Part shown: piece by piece, positions 1 to 8,238 of the stretch
Layout of the letters: the number at the start of each line of letters is the position of its first letter
Position numbering within the stretch: the stretch's first letter is position 1
Assembly (NCBI RefSeq): GCF_016786215.1
Contig: NZ_JADOBG010000002.1
Span: 186,001-250,000, forward strand
Length of the DNA: 64,000 nucleotides
Origin: Legionella bononiensis
Lineage (GTDB): Bacteria; Pseudomonadota; Gammaproteobacteria; Legionellales; Legionellaceae
Direction of reading: 5' to 3'
Notes under the pieces: generated by a model
Told to the model about the DNA's origin: nothing
Databases searched by the model: none
Seen by the model: only the letters and a program-made list of their open reading frames with translations
Position numbers and translations under genes: made by a program

Positions 1-87
1 CAATAGCGACATAGGTATCCGAACCGCTTTAGTAGGTTCTCCTTTTGGACGACCTGCCCCTGCTCTTGTTCCACCTCGTGGTGACAT
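1..87 (-). CDS. UmuD/LexA-family protein, N-terminal fragment (gene runs off the left edge)
   Basis: Only the first 29 codons are present. The start ATG (85-87) follows a GAGGG ribosome site. The visible N-terminus has a GGTRAGAGRPKG stretch followed by TKAVRIP. This matches the basic leader I remember from plasmid and phage UmuD/RulA-type subunits of error-prone polymerase V. If so, the product would be a self-cleaving S24 peptidase partner of UmuC, but the catalytic part lies outside the window. The yedK-type gene beside it fits a DNA-damage module. I see no CTGT-N8-ACAG LexA box upstream. Another DNA-binding protein with a similar leader cannot be excluded. Confidence 0.5.
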   Translation of the reverse strand, partial: MSPRGGTRAGAGRPKGEPTKAVRIPMSLL

Positions 88-213
88 GATACCCTCTTTT
101 TTGATTTTTGTTACAAATATCATAGACAGGGAAAATTATGCTGTAAAGATCACCAAAGGTACAAAAGTGGGGGAAGATGACTTAAGTCAACGGGAATATT
201 AGGAAAAATATTT

Positions 214-891
214 TTATCTTTTTATTTGGGGCAAGGGCTCCATAGCCAAAGGATGGTCGAAATCGGCTTTATTGACTAAAGTCGACACGCGATACCCTTC
301 TAAATCGTCATAAGAATATGGTTTTAACAAAGCCAATAGATCCTCTTTTGGGCATTGTGAATTATCTAGCCAAAGAGATTGGGCCTCCCTATCTAAAATT
401 ACAGGCATTCGATGATGAACTGATTGCATCAGTGGATTGGCATCGGTGGTGATTAAGCAACACGAATGAATCACTTCAGTCCTAAGTTGCCACGTATCCC
501 AAAGAGCTGCTACAGCGAGCAACTCCTGATTGATCTTGCGAAAGAAATAGGGTTGCTTTACACTTCCTTCCACATGCCACTCATAAAATCCGCTCATCGG
601 CATTAAACATCGTTTAGATTTCATGGCATTTCGAAAAGCTGGTTTTTCAAAAAGAGTTTCAGCGCGTGCATTAATAAGGCTTCCAATTTTTTTCCTGTCA
701 GCTGTCCAGGAAGGAATTAATCCCCAGCGCAATACAACACTTTGCAATTCATCGGTATTGGTTTTGACAAGGCAAACCACATCGGCACCCGGAGCAATAT
801 TAAATCGTGGAGTAATTTCAACAGAATTAGATAAATGAAATTCATACTTTAACTTCTCATAAGAAGCCACATAAGCAAATCGACCACACAT
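214..891 (-). CDS. yedK: SRAP/YedK-HMCES family abasic-site processing protein
   Basis: The 225-residue product begins Met-Cys-Gly-Arg-Phe. After Met removal, Cys2 is the residue that forms the thiazolidine crosslink to abasic sites in single-stranded DNA. Other family marks are INARAET near residue 72, GFYEW near 101 and the HHRMPVIL block near 160 that carries the conserved His. Length and motif order match complete YedK proteins. The neighbouring umuD-like gene is codirectional, starting about 130 bp downstream. SRAP genes are often carried by plasmids with translesion polymerase genes, where they may protect incoming single-stranded DNA. The family call is firm; the role on this element is inferred. 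Confidence 0.93.
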   Translation of the reverse strand: MCGRFAYVASYEKLKYEFHLSNSVEITPRFNIAPGADVVCLVKTNTDELQSVVLRWGLIPSWTADRKKIGSLINARAETLFEKPAFRNAMKSKRCLMPMSGFYEWHVEGSVKQPYFFRKINQELLAVAALWDTWQLRTEVIHSCCLITTDANPLMQSVHHRMPVILDREAQSLWLDNSQCPKEDLLALLKPYSYDDLEGYRVSTLVNKADFDHPLAMEPLPQIKR

Positions 892-1248
892 GCCTTTACC
901 CTCTTAAGATGCATAGAATGAGTATAGTCGGAATAATCGCAACGTTAGCCATCGAGTATTAGGCTAAGAAAATGACTTGGGGACACTAGATTTTTCAATT
1001 GTTAGGGATAGAGAGCAGAAATGGATAGTTTTTTAGTCAAAAATCATTGTCTTTAAAATGCTGATTCAATGCTCATAATTCTAATTGGTGGCATGAGTAG
1101 AGAAAAGTTTATAAGCAACCAGAACATTGCTATAAAGACCAGAGAACATGATCCGTTGCTTGTTTTGCAAATATTTTCCCATTAATAGGCATAATTACGT
1201 TATAACCCACGAACTTTACACAACGTTATCAACAGATATTGTGGATAA
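892..1248. other. Intergenic region with a DnaA-box pair at its right end
   Basis: No convincing gene is present in these 357 bp. A short inverted repeat TTAGCC/GGCTAA lies at about 949-967 without a T-run. The right end, next to the parB stop, holds TTATCAACA (1226-1234, one mismatch to the DnaA consensus) and TGTGGATAA (1240-1248, a perfect DnaA box on the minus strand). The rest is A/T-rich and unremarkable. Confidence 0.5.
1226..1248. promoter_or_regulatory. Pair of DnaA boxes
   Basis: TTATCAACA and, 5 bp on, the inverted TGTGGATAA form a facing pair of DnaA-type 9-mers. The second is a perfect match to TTATCCACA on the minus strand. They sit directly after the orphan parB gene and about 900 bp from the iterons. 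They could belong to the replication origin, but an isolated pair can also occur by chance in A/T-rich DNA. Confidence 0.4.
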
Positions 1249-2124
1249 CTAACCTCTTTCGCTCATTAGCTTAATAAGCCAATCCACCTCACTAGCAGAA
1301 TTCACCTCAATAATCACTTTTCCTTTACCTTCAGCATTTACTTTTACAGAAACATTAGTGGTAAATTGTTGGGATAGATAAGTACTCCACTCCTCACATT
1401 TATCATGAGGTATAGCCGAAGAAATAGTTTTGTTATGCCCCTCATCACTGGAGGACTTCAATCGATTGGCTAAGGCCTCGGTATCACGCACATTAAGTTG
1501 TTTATCAATAACGATGCATGCAACCTGATATTGCTGTTCTTGGGAAAGTTTCAAAAGGGATCTAGCGTGCCCCATATCAATCTTACCCTCGCTCAACATC
1601 TCTATTACTCTAGGCTCTAAAGATAATAAGCGAAGCGAATTAGTAATCGAAACCCTAGAACGCCCTATCATCTGTGCCATGTCCTCATGAGTCATTTGAA
1701 AGTCTTCACGAAACCGATTCAATGCTAATGCCTCTTCGATTGGATTTAGATTTTCACGTTGAATATTTTCAATCAGTGAAAATGCAAGGGCAACATTATC
1801 ATCAATATTTCTGACGATAACAGGTACATAAGTTAATCCAGCCTTTTTCGCTGCTCGCCAACGTCTTTCACCAGCAATAATCTCATAACGATCTTCTGCT
1901 ATCTTTCTAACAATAAGGGGTTGGATAATCCCTTGAACTTTAATGGAGTTTGCGAGCTCATCTAAAATAGATTCGTCAAATTGTTTTCGAGGCTGGTATT
2001 TGCCAGAAATTAATAACTCAACAGCTAAATGTGTAATAGATTCGCGGGGTATAGATTCTCCATCCTGGAATGAATTGTCTAAGGCTCGAAGCAACTTCAA
2101 TCCCTTCAATTCTAAATTTGACAC
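1249..2124 (-). CDS. parB: Chromosomal-type ParB/Spo0J partition protein (orphan copy)
   Basis: This 291-residue protein has the canonical ParB nuclease/CTPase fold motifs: QPRKQFDE near residue 44, ENIQREN near 118 and GERRWRAAKKAG near residue 87. A central helix-turn-helix (AQMIGRSRVSITNSLRLL) and a C-terminal dimerisation region follow. The start is GTG at 2122-2124 with GAGGAG about 8 nt upstream; no better ATG exists. It is transcribed away from the iteron block and the P1-like parAB pair, and no ParA gene lies beside it. A second ParB of a different subtype on one replicon suggests a regulatory or partition role distinct from the parAB cassette. No Spo0J-type parS (TGTTTCACGTGAAACA) was seen in the window. 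Confidence 0.93.
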   Translation of the reverse strand: MSNLELKGLKLLRALDNSFQDGESIPRESITHLAVELLISGKYQPRKQFDESILDELANSIKVQGIIQPLIVRKIAEDRYEIIAGERRWRAAKKAGLTYVPVIVRNIDDNVALAFSLIENIQRENLNPIEEALALNRFREDFQMTHEDMAQMIGRSRVSITNSLRLLSLEPRVIEMLSEGKIDMGHARSLLKLSQEQQYQVACIVIDKQLNVRDTEALANRLKSSSDEGHNKTISSAIPHDKCEEWSTYLSQQFTTNVSVKVNAEGKGKVIIEVNSASEVDWLIKLMSERG

Positions 2125-2143
2125 GAGTGTCTCTCCTCAATTT

Positions 2144-2288
2144 CCCTGCAAACGTCCCACCCTACCTGTAAACGTCGCACCTTCTGTTATTATTCTTATT
2201 TTTACTTCCTGAAAACGTCTCACCCTGTCCCGTAACTGTCTCAACCATTCCTGCAAACGTCCCTACCAATCCCCGTAAAAGTCCCTCT
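2144..2288 (+). repeat. Iteron array, six ~21-bp-phased copies (candidate replication origin)
   Basis: Six related copies read roughly CCTGYAAACGTCYCACC. Their AAACGTC cores start at 2150, 2170, 2213, 2234 (degenerate, AACTGTC), 2255 and 2277 (AAAAGTC). Spacings are 20, 43, 21, 21 and 22 bp, so all sit on the same face of the helix. Such arrays are binding sites for Rep_3/RepA-type initiators, and such an initiator is encoded at 4743-6020. A very A/T-rich stretch of about 150 bp follows, as expected for an unwinding element. Two inverse copies occur beyond rep at 6051-6101. Confidence 0.85.
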
Positions 2289-2319
2289 AGTCCTCTTACA
2301 ATCCTTAAGAACATTGAAT

Positions 2320-2470
2320 CATTCAGTTTCTAAACAACTAATAAAAAGATCTTAAAAAAATTAAAACACGTTGTGTTTCTATAGTAAATAGAAATTTCAT
2401 TTTTCTGTTGCATTTTCAATAAATCATAGATAAATTATAAAAAATGTGAAAATTACTTAATTTAATAAAA
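2320..2470. other. A/T-rich segment beside the iterons, candidate DNA unwinding element
   Basis: This stretch is almost entirely A and T, with homopolymer runs, between the last iteron and the parA ribosome site (AAGGGA at about 2469). It carries no ORF. Position and composition fit the melting region of an iteron-type origin and it must also hold the parA promoter. No single -35/-10 pair stands out. Confidence 0.35.
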
Positions 2471-2478
2471 GGGAAATC

Positions 2479-3687
2479 ATGCTTGATCCTCAAATCATTA
2501 CGTATGGTACAGATAATCCAGAACAGTTAATGGATAAGTTCTATCAAGCAGGTAACGAAATGTTACTAACATTAAGAAATTTTGTAATTAGTCCTGAGAA
2601 AAGAAAAAAACCTAGAACTTGGGGAGCTATTGAGGCCGCAAAAATGGTTAAAGTTTCCGATCCTACGTTCAGAAAATTGCTAGAATCTTCAGATGATATC
2701 CCTGGAATTGTAATTGAAGACTCTGAAAATGGCAGAAAAGTTAAAAAATATACTTTGGCAGCTATTAATGTGCTTAGAGATAAAGCAGAAACCCGATATA
2801 AAAGACCAAAGGGCTCAAAGGGTTTAACCATAGCGGTTTCTAACTTAAAAGGTGGAGTTGGAAAAACTGAAACCACAGTTGATTTAGGAAAAAAAATTGC
2901 TATAGAAGGTTTAAAAGTCCTACTTTTAGACTTTGATGCACAAGGAACAGCAACTTTAATTAGTTCTGGATTAATACCTGATTTAGAATTGCGTTATGAA
3001 GATACAATAACCAATGTGTTAATATCCAATCCTAACAATATCAAAAATGTAATATTAAAAACCCATTTTGATGGTCTTGATATCATCCCAGCTAACTTAG
3101 CGATACAAGATTGTGATCTGATTTTACCTAATGAAAAAGAAAATAATCATGAGCGTCTAGGTTCACCCTTCATACGATTATCAGAGTCATTAAAAATTAT
3201 AAAAAATCAATACGATGTAATTTTAATTGATTGTGGACCCAATCTAGGTTTACTAACACTTAATGCAATCATTGCCTGTGATGGCATCATTATCCCTATC
3301 CCTCCTAGTATGAATGATTATTCAAGTTTCATTATGTACACAGCTACCCTACGAAATATGTTTAAAGAATTACCTTCAAAAAAATTGGAATATTTACGAA
3401 TACTCATTTCTAAGCACAGCGGAAGTAATGAAGCGTTACAGATGGAGAATATGATGCGAGAGCAGTTTGGCAGATATATTCTCACTAATCATATGTGTGA
3501 AACAGTAGAAGTTGCAAAAGCAGCTAATGAGATTGGAACCATCTATGATGTTTCAAAGCCGCGTGGCAGTCGAGAAGCTTATCGCAGAGCCTTGCAACAT
3601 TTAGATGATGTTAATCTTGAAATTATTAATAACTTTAAAGAAATCTGGGATAAACAAGCTAAAGCATCCTTTGTAAGTGGAGAATAA
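2479..3687 (+). CDS. parA: P1/type Ia ParA partition ATPase
   Basis: The 402-residue protein has a deviant Walker A motif KGGVGKT near residue 124 (Lys-Gly-Gly-Val-Gly-Lys-Thr), then LLLDFDAQG near 152 and VILIDCGPNLG near 249. About 110 residues precede the ATPase, including a MerR-like helix-turn-helix (AAKMVKVSDPTFRKLL). That extension is the mark of type Ia ParAs, which autoregulate their own operon. The ATG follows AAGGGA at a good distance. parB starts 1 nt after the stop and rep follows, giving a par-rep cassette. The protein should drive plasmid segregation on the nucleoid with the ParB at 3689-4693. Confidence 0.93.
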   Translation: MLDPQIITYGTDNPEQLMDKFYQAGNEMLLTLRNFVISPEKRKKPRTWGAIEAAKMVKVSDPTFRKLLESSDDIPGIVIEDSENGRKVKKYTLAAINVLRDKAETRYKRPKGSKGLTIAVSNLKGGVGKTETTVDLGKKIAIEGLKVLLLDFDAQGTATLISSGLIPDLELRYEDTITNVLISNPNNIKNVILKTHFDGLDIIPANLAIQDCDLILPNEKENNHERLGSPFIRLSESLKIIKNQYDVILIDCGPNLGLLTLNAIIACDGIIIPIPPSMNDYSSFIMYTATLRNMFKELPSKKLEYLRILISKHSGSNEALQMENMMREQFGRYILTNHMCETVEVAKAANEIGTIYDVSKPRGSREAYRRALQHLDDVNLEIINNFKEIWDKQAKASFVSGE

Positions 3688-3688
3688 C

Positions 3689-4693
3689 ATGGATAATAGT
3701 AAACGTAACGTTCATAATTCTGGCCCCTTAGGCATGCTCATGAAAAGTGGTCAAGTAAAAAAAATAGAGACTACTGAAGAAGTTATCTTAAAACCAGCTA
3801 CTCCCAAGGCTCCATCTTATTTTAAAACTCAATCTGGAATTGAATTTGCTGAACAGGAGTTAATTTATGTTAATCCAGAAGAATGCGAGCCATGGAAATA
3901 CGCTAACCGCCAAGAAAGTGAATTAGGTGATATTGATGGTCTAATTGATTCTATTAAATCAAATAAGCAGTTGCAGCCAGCTTTAGTAAGAAATCATCCT
4001 AATCCTCATGGGAAAATAAAGTATGAGGTTATTTTCGGTCGAAGAAGACACATCGCCTGTATGAGATTAGGAATCCCGTTTCTTGTAATTAGAAAAGATA
4101 TTCCCAACGTACAAGATGCTATTGCATCGCAAGATGCAGAGAATAAGTTACGGAATGATGTTAGTAATTATTCTAATGCGATGCTTTATAAACGACTGTT
4201 ATTAGATAATGTATTTAAAACCGAGAAGGAACTTTCCGAAAAATTACGCATCTCCTATTCTACATTCAACGAATTAATGGCTTATTCTAAAATTCCAGAC
4301 GATATAGTGAGTGCTATCCCTGATGTACATGCCCTTTCAAAACAACTTGCTGTAACGATTGTTCAATTACTTAATAAGTCTAAAGAAAACTACAGTAAAA
4401 TGCTTTCTATTGCCAATCAGTTAGGTAAAACAATCACCTCACAAGCTAAGTTAGAAAAAATTTTTGAAGAGAAGGCCTTGCCACAAAAAAATGAAACTAA
4501 AACTATAAGTAATGCTAAGTCTTATATCTCTGTAAATGGGAAGAAATTATTTACTTGCAAGTCAGATTATCGAGGACTTCCATCTATTGTTCTTAATAAA
4601 GAGATTGCTAGTTTTGTTAATGTGGAAGATATGTGTGAGCACGTTTCAAATTATTTAGAGCAAATTATAGCAGAATCCGAGTACTCGGATTGA
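3689..4693 (+). CDS. parB: P1-like ParB partition protein
   Basis: The product is about 334 residues. Family marks are an N-domain with FGRRRHIACMRL near residue 115, a Q-D-A-E-N-K-LR stretch, and a helix-turn-helix region (LSEKLRISYSTFNELM). I chose ATG 3689 because GTGGAG (3677-3682) sits just upstream; a GTG at 3677 is in frame but has no ribosome site. It lies directly behind parA and should be its centromere-binding partner. Its last codons lie inside the first of two 18-bp palindromes, so coding and site DNA overlap. It differs clearly from the chromosomal-type ParB at 1249-2124. Confidence 0.9.
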   Translation: MDNSKRNVHNSGPLGMLMKSGQVKKIETTEEVILKPATPKAPSYFKTQSGIEFAEQELIYVNPEECEPWKYANRQESELGDIDGLIDSIKSNKQLQPALVRNHPNPHGKIKYEVIFGRRRHIACMRLGIPFLVIRKDIPNVQDAIASQDAENKLRNDVSNYSNAMLYKRLLLDNVFKTEKELSEKLRISYSTFNELMAYSKIPDDIVSAIPDVHALSKQLAVTIVQLLNKSKENYSKMLSIANQLGKTITSQAKLEKIFEEKALPQKNETKTISNAKSYISVNGKKLFTCKSDYRGLPSIVLNKEIASFVNVEDMCEHVSNYLEQIIAESEYSD

Positions 4694-4716
4694 GAGTGAA
4701 TCCGAGTACTCGGATT
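4674..4716. repeat. Twin perfect 18-bp palindromes (candidate parS or rep operator)
   Basis: AATCCGAGTACTCGGATT occurs at 4674-4691 and again at 4699-4716, a 25-bp repeat period. Each copy is a perfect palindrome. The first overlaps the 3' end of parB including its stop codon; the second ends 27 bp before the rep start. In P1 the parS centromere also lies just after parB. The pair may therefore be the ParB binding site, or an operator for rep, or both. Confidence 0.75.
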
Positions 4717-4742
4717 ACTTGTTTGGTAGCATGGAGAAACGT

Positions 4743-6020
4743 ATGGGAAGCGTAGCAATAAATAATAAAAGTCTTGAACTTAAAAAACATGTTAACGCGA
4801 TACATTGTTCTAATAACTTGTCATTAGTTCAGCGAAAGCTTTTTAATGCTTTACTATTTAATGCGTATCCAGATTTGCCTTACAAACAGCAATTCGAAAT
4901 CAGAGGAAAAGATCTATATCAGCTGATTGGCTACAATAGCAAAGATACTGCAAAGCTAAAAGAAGCTTTACTTGGATTAATAACAATAGCTATTGAATGG
5001 AACGTTATTGACTGTACAACTGGGCAAGAAAAAAGGTGGAAAGCCAGCTCAATATTGGCGTCTGCGGAGCTTTCTAATGGGGTTTGTATCTATGAATACA
5101 GCCAGGTAATGAAAGACCTTATGTATCAACCCGAGATTTATGGCCAAATAAATATTGATCTGATTTCAAAGTTTAAATCAGGGTATGGCTTAGCACTATA
5201 CGAGAACTGTATTCGATACAAAGGCCTTGCACAGACACCATGGTTTCCAATAGAGATTTTTAGAAAGTTAATGGGCGTATTTGATGGAAAATATCAAGTA
5301 TTTAAGGATTTTAAGAAAAGAGTACTTGATGTTGGGGTTAATGAAGTAAATGCCGTATCACCTATTCGTATTTTACCTGAAATAGAACGAGTTAATCAGA
5401 AAGTAACTAGAGTTCGATTCAAGCTAGAAAAACAGTTTGATGAATCTCCAATCCCACTTAATGACTTATCGATTGACGAAGGATTAAAACAAGTATTGAT
5501 TAATACATTTGGATTTTCAACTCAAATGATTGATGAGACATATGCAAAGTATGATAGTGAGTACATTCGAGAGAAAGTAGAAATTATTACTCAATCAGAA
5601 AGTTTTGTTGCTGGGAAAATTAGAGGCTTAGCTGGGTATTTGATTGAAGCATTAAAAAAAGATTATAAGCTTAGCAGATCAAGTAAAGCTGTAATTAATG
5701 AACGTCGCAAGATCTCAGAAGCTAAAGAAAAAGAAAAGAAAGAAAAATTGGAAGAGCAATCAGATCGCTACAAACAGTATGTAAACAAAAAGATAAACAC
5801 ATACCTAGAGAAATTAACAGAGCATCAAAAAAGCGATTTAAATAATGAGTTTGAGAAATTCATAAAGGTACAAAGTAGTATTCTCAAAAATTGGTATAAA
5901 AAGCATGGTCTAGATCACCCTGCAACCAAAGCCTCTTTTCATAGCTTCATTAAAGAAAATAGACATAGTGAAATAGGTACTATCATATCAATGGAAGATT
6001 ATATTGAGTTAGTTCAATAG
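4743..6020 (+). CDS. Rep_3/RepB-family plasmid replication initiator
   Basis: This protein of about 425 residues opens with KSLELKKHVNAIHCSNNLSL and continues through two winged-helix-like regions (near 75-130 and 140-235), as in Rep_3/RepB-family initiators that bind iterons. A charged coiled coil (about 320-360) lies in the C-terminal part and is longer than in minimal Reps. I chose ATG 4743 because GGAG lies 6 nt upstream; ATG 4731 and TTG 4719 are weaker. Iterons lie on both sides of the parA-parB-rep cassette. The twin palindromes just upstream probably regulate it or serve as centromere. The call is firm at family level. Confidence 0.88.
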   Translation: MGSVAINNKSLELKKHVNAIHCSNNLSLVQRKLFNALLFNAYPDLPYKQQFEIRGKDLYQLIGYNSKDTAKLKEALLGLITIAIEWNVIDCTTGQEKRWKASSILASAELSNGVCIYEYSQVMKDLMYQPEIYGQINIDLISKFKSGYGLALYENCIRYKGLAQTPWFPIEIFRKLMGVFDGKYQVFKDFKKRVLDVGVNEVNAVSPIRILPEIERVNQKVTRVRFKLEKQFDESPIPLNDLSIDEGLKQVLINTFGFSTQMIDETYAKYDSEYIREKVEIITQSESFVAGKIRGLAGYLIEALKKDYKLSRSSKAVINERRKISEAKEKEKKEKLEEQSDRYKQYVNKKINTYLEKLTEHQKSDLNNEFEKFIKVQSSILKNWYKKHGLDHPATKASFHSFIKENRHSEIGTIISMEDYIELVQ

Positions 6021-6050
6021 CAATTAAGAATAGCTATAAACTTTAAGGAT

Positions 6051-6101
6051 GGGACATTTACGGGGATCTATTGTTTTATTGCTGGGTGGGACGTTTACAG
6101 G
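6051..6101 (-). repeat. Two inverse iterons downstream of rep
   Basis: Read on the minus strand, 6051-6065 gives CCCCGTAAATGTCCC and 6085-6101 gives CCTGTAAACGTCCCACC. Both match the iteron consensus of 2144-2288 but point the other way. They lie in the gap between rep and the LOG-family gene. They may help copy control by looping or handcuffing between the two clusters. Confidence 0.75.
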
Positions 6102-6185
6102 AAATGATAGTGCCATAATTATTATGCCTATTTCATATCTAGCGTAGTTTGTATGATACAAAGAAATTGATGAAGAGAATTAGTA

Positions 6186-6746
6186 ATGAAAACAATTTGT
6201 GTATACCTTGGTGCTAGTTCTGGAAATAATCTGGCATTCAAAGAAGCTGTTATTAAGCTTGCTCATGAAATAGTGGTTCATGAACTTACACTAGTTTATG
6301 GTGGGTCACGTTTAGGTATGATGGGTTTATTAGCAAAAACGGTAAAAGAATTGGGCGGTAAAGCGATCGGGGTTACAACCACACATCTTTTAGATAAAGA
6401 AAAACCGTTAGACATTCTAGATGAACTTCATATAGTCTCCACCATGCAAGAAAGAAAAAAAATGCTTCAACATCTGGCTGACGCATTTATCGTTATGCCT
6501 GGTGGTTTAGGAACATTAGAAGAAGCGGTCGAAACATGGAATGCAATAAAAATTGGAGAGCTGGACAAAAAAATAGGTTTTCTTAACGTTGATGATTACT
6601 TTATAAAACTATTTAGTTTTATGGAGCATTGTAATAAAAGTGGATTTATAACAGCTGAGCAAACAGCTATTCCCTCCGTGCAAGTTGAACCTAAAAAATT
6701 GTTGAGTGATTTAGTCCTAGCAAAATCTGAAGAATTGATTGTGTGA
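6186..6746 (+). CDS. LOG-family protein (nucleoside 5'-monophosphate phosphoribohydrolase-like)
   Basis: The 186-residue protein has the two family signatures: GGSRLGMMG near residues 40-48 and PGGLGTLEE near 105-113, the latter carrying the catalytic acidic residues of cytokinin-activating LOG enzymes. Length is typical. Characterised members hydrolyse the N-glycosidic bond of nucleoside monophosphates to release a base. It lies 33 nt before the transporter gene, on the same strand, suggesting co-transcription. Many LOG proteins are mis-annotated as lysine decarboxylases. Whether it feeds the sulfur pathway further right or is independent cargo is unknown. The start ATG follows GAAGAG. Confidence 0.88.
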   Translation: MKTICVYLGASSGNNLAFKEAVIKLAHEIVVHELTLVYGGSRLGMMGLLAKTVKELGGKAIGVTTTHLLDKEKPLDILDELHIVSTMQERKKMLQHLADAFIVMPGGLGTLEEAVETWNAIKIGELDKKIGFLNVDDYFIKLFSFMEHCNKSGFITAEQTAIPSVQVEPKKLLSDLVLAKSEELIV

Positions 6747-6779
6747 TGTAACAGTAAAAGTTTTTAATAAGGAAATGAA

Positions 6780-8234
6780 ATGCATGCTGTAAGGGGTGAT
6801 CGAAAAGGGATAGTTTATCTACATTGGCTAAATGCAATAACTACATTCAGTTTTGCTATTTTATTTTCATCATTATCCCTTTATTTAACAAAGAACATTG
6901 GCTTAACTCAAATGCAATCCAATGGAATCGTAGGATTTTTTCTGGCATCAAATTTTATTTTACATTTTGTAGCGGGGTACATTGGGGATAGATTTTTAAG
7001 TAATCGATTGCTATTTGCCATTTCAACGCTCATACAAACTTTAGGGTTAATAGTGCTTAATTTTTCTGATTCTTTTGTGTATCTAGGGTTAAGCTTGTTT
7101 CTAATAGGGTGTGGATTAGGATCTACATGTATTAACTGCCTTATTACCCAACAATTTACAAGTAACGAAAATGAATTAAGAGAAAAAGCATTTTTTCATA
7201 ATTACAGTGCTATGAATATAGGATTCCTCTCTGGTTATGTTATGAGCGGATTTATTGATATTCACGATAGATACGATCGTTTATTTGAAGTAAGTAATTT
7301 GATTAATCTAATTACGGTGTTTTTCATTATTAAATCGTGGAGATATTTCGAAAAAAATAAAGTAAATACCAGGGAGGAGATAAAGAGGGGTCGACTAGGA
7401 CTGATATTAATCATATTTATTATACCTATTCTTCTAGCAGGTTTTTATTATTCTTGGTTAGCAAATGGCCTCATACTCTTTATTGGAGCTGCGGCTTTAT
7501 TCTATATAACATTACTTGGACGAAGTTTAAGTACACAAAATGCACGAAAAAAAATTTATTCTTTTGTATTTTTAACGATAAGTTCAATTGTATTTTGGAT
7601 GCTTTATTTTGTAGGACCTATGGGTGTGACTCAATTCTTGAAGTATAACGTGAATATTTATATAGGTTCTTATTATATTCCTCCACAATGGTTAATGAAT
7701 TTAAACTCAATTTTTGTAATTATTGGCTCACCTATAGCAATCACTCTATTTGATAAACTAAGAAAGCAACAAATCACCATTTCGATATCAAAACAATTTA
7801 TGTGTTCCTTAGTGTTTATTGCATTGTCGTTTTTGATATTGACTGTTGGCATAATGACTTGTGGCACTGAGGGATTGACTGGCATGGTTTGGATTATCGC
7901 GCATTATCTTCTTCAAGCGATAGGGGAGTTGCTAATTGGTCCAGTTGGTTACGCGATGATAGGAAGTCTTGCACCAGAAAAACTGCAAGGGCTTATGATG
8001 GGGATATGGATGATGGCTTCAGGAATAGCAGCCACATTATCCAATTATTTTTCTAATTTAATGACTCAATCGGAATCTTTAAATCCGCTTGTTAGCAATG
8101 AACATTATTTGAGCGCATTTACCCAACTAGGTCTTTATGCCATCTTTGGTGCACTCATTCTCTGGTTTTGTTCTAAAACAATTGAGAAAAGTATACAAAA
8201 AACTTCGGTCAAAGCGATCGAAGGAATGGCATAA
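6780..8234 (+). CDS. POT/PTR-like major facilitator transporter
   Basis: This 484-residue protein is hydrophobic throughout, with about 12-14 membrane segments. POT-type features include AGYIGDRFLSNR after TM2 and, near residue 380, QAIGELLIGPVGYAMIGSLA, the usual block of peptide/proton symporters. The TM1 motif ExxER needed for proton-coupled peptide uptake is missing; the segment reads NAITTFSF. The substrate or direction may therefore differ from classical peptide uptake. It follows the LOG-family gene by 33 nt, with AAGGA before the ATG, and converges with the next gene 4 nt away. Export or uptake of a small product is a reasonable guess only. Confidence 0.8.
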   Translation: MHAVRGDRKGIVYLHWLNAITTFSFAILFSSLSLYLTKNIGLTQMQSNGIVGFFLASNFILHFVAGYIGDRFLSNRLLFAISTLIQTLGLIVLNFSDSFVYLGLSLFLIGCGLGSTCINCLITQQFTSNENELREKAFFHNYSAMNIGFLSGYVMSGFIDIHDRYDRLFEVSNLINLITVFFIIKSWRYFEKNKVNTREEIKRGRLGLILIIFIIPILLAGFYYSWLANGLILFIGAAALFYITLLGRSLSTQNARKKIYSFVFLTISSIVFWMLYFVGPMGVTQFLKYNVNIYIGSYYIPPQWLMNLNSIFVIIGSPIAITLFDKLRKQQITISISKQFMCSLVFIALSFLILTVGIMTCGTEGLTGMVWIIAHYLLQAIGELLIGPVGYAMIGSLAPEKLQGLMMGIWMMASGIAATLSNYFSNLMTQSESLNPLVSNEHYLSAFTQLGLYAIFGALILWFCSKTIEKSIQKTSVKAIEGMA

Positions 8235-8238
8235 TCTA

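Noticed and set aside
88..213. LexA operator before the umuD-like gene
   Set aside because: No CTGT-N8-ACAG pattern is present, and Legionella is thought to lack a classical LexA.
2144..2288. Short CRISPR-like or random repeat cluster
   Set aside because: 21-bp helical phasing, a Rep gene and inverse copies after rep make iterons a better explanation.
1184..6132. Shared 12-mer ATTATGCCTATT at 1184-1195 (minus) and 6121-6132 (plus) as element end repeats
   Set aside because: Short, A/T-rich, inside the replication region and not at any boundary; chance is likely.
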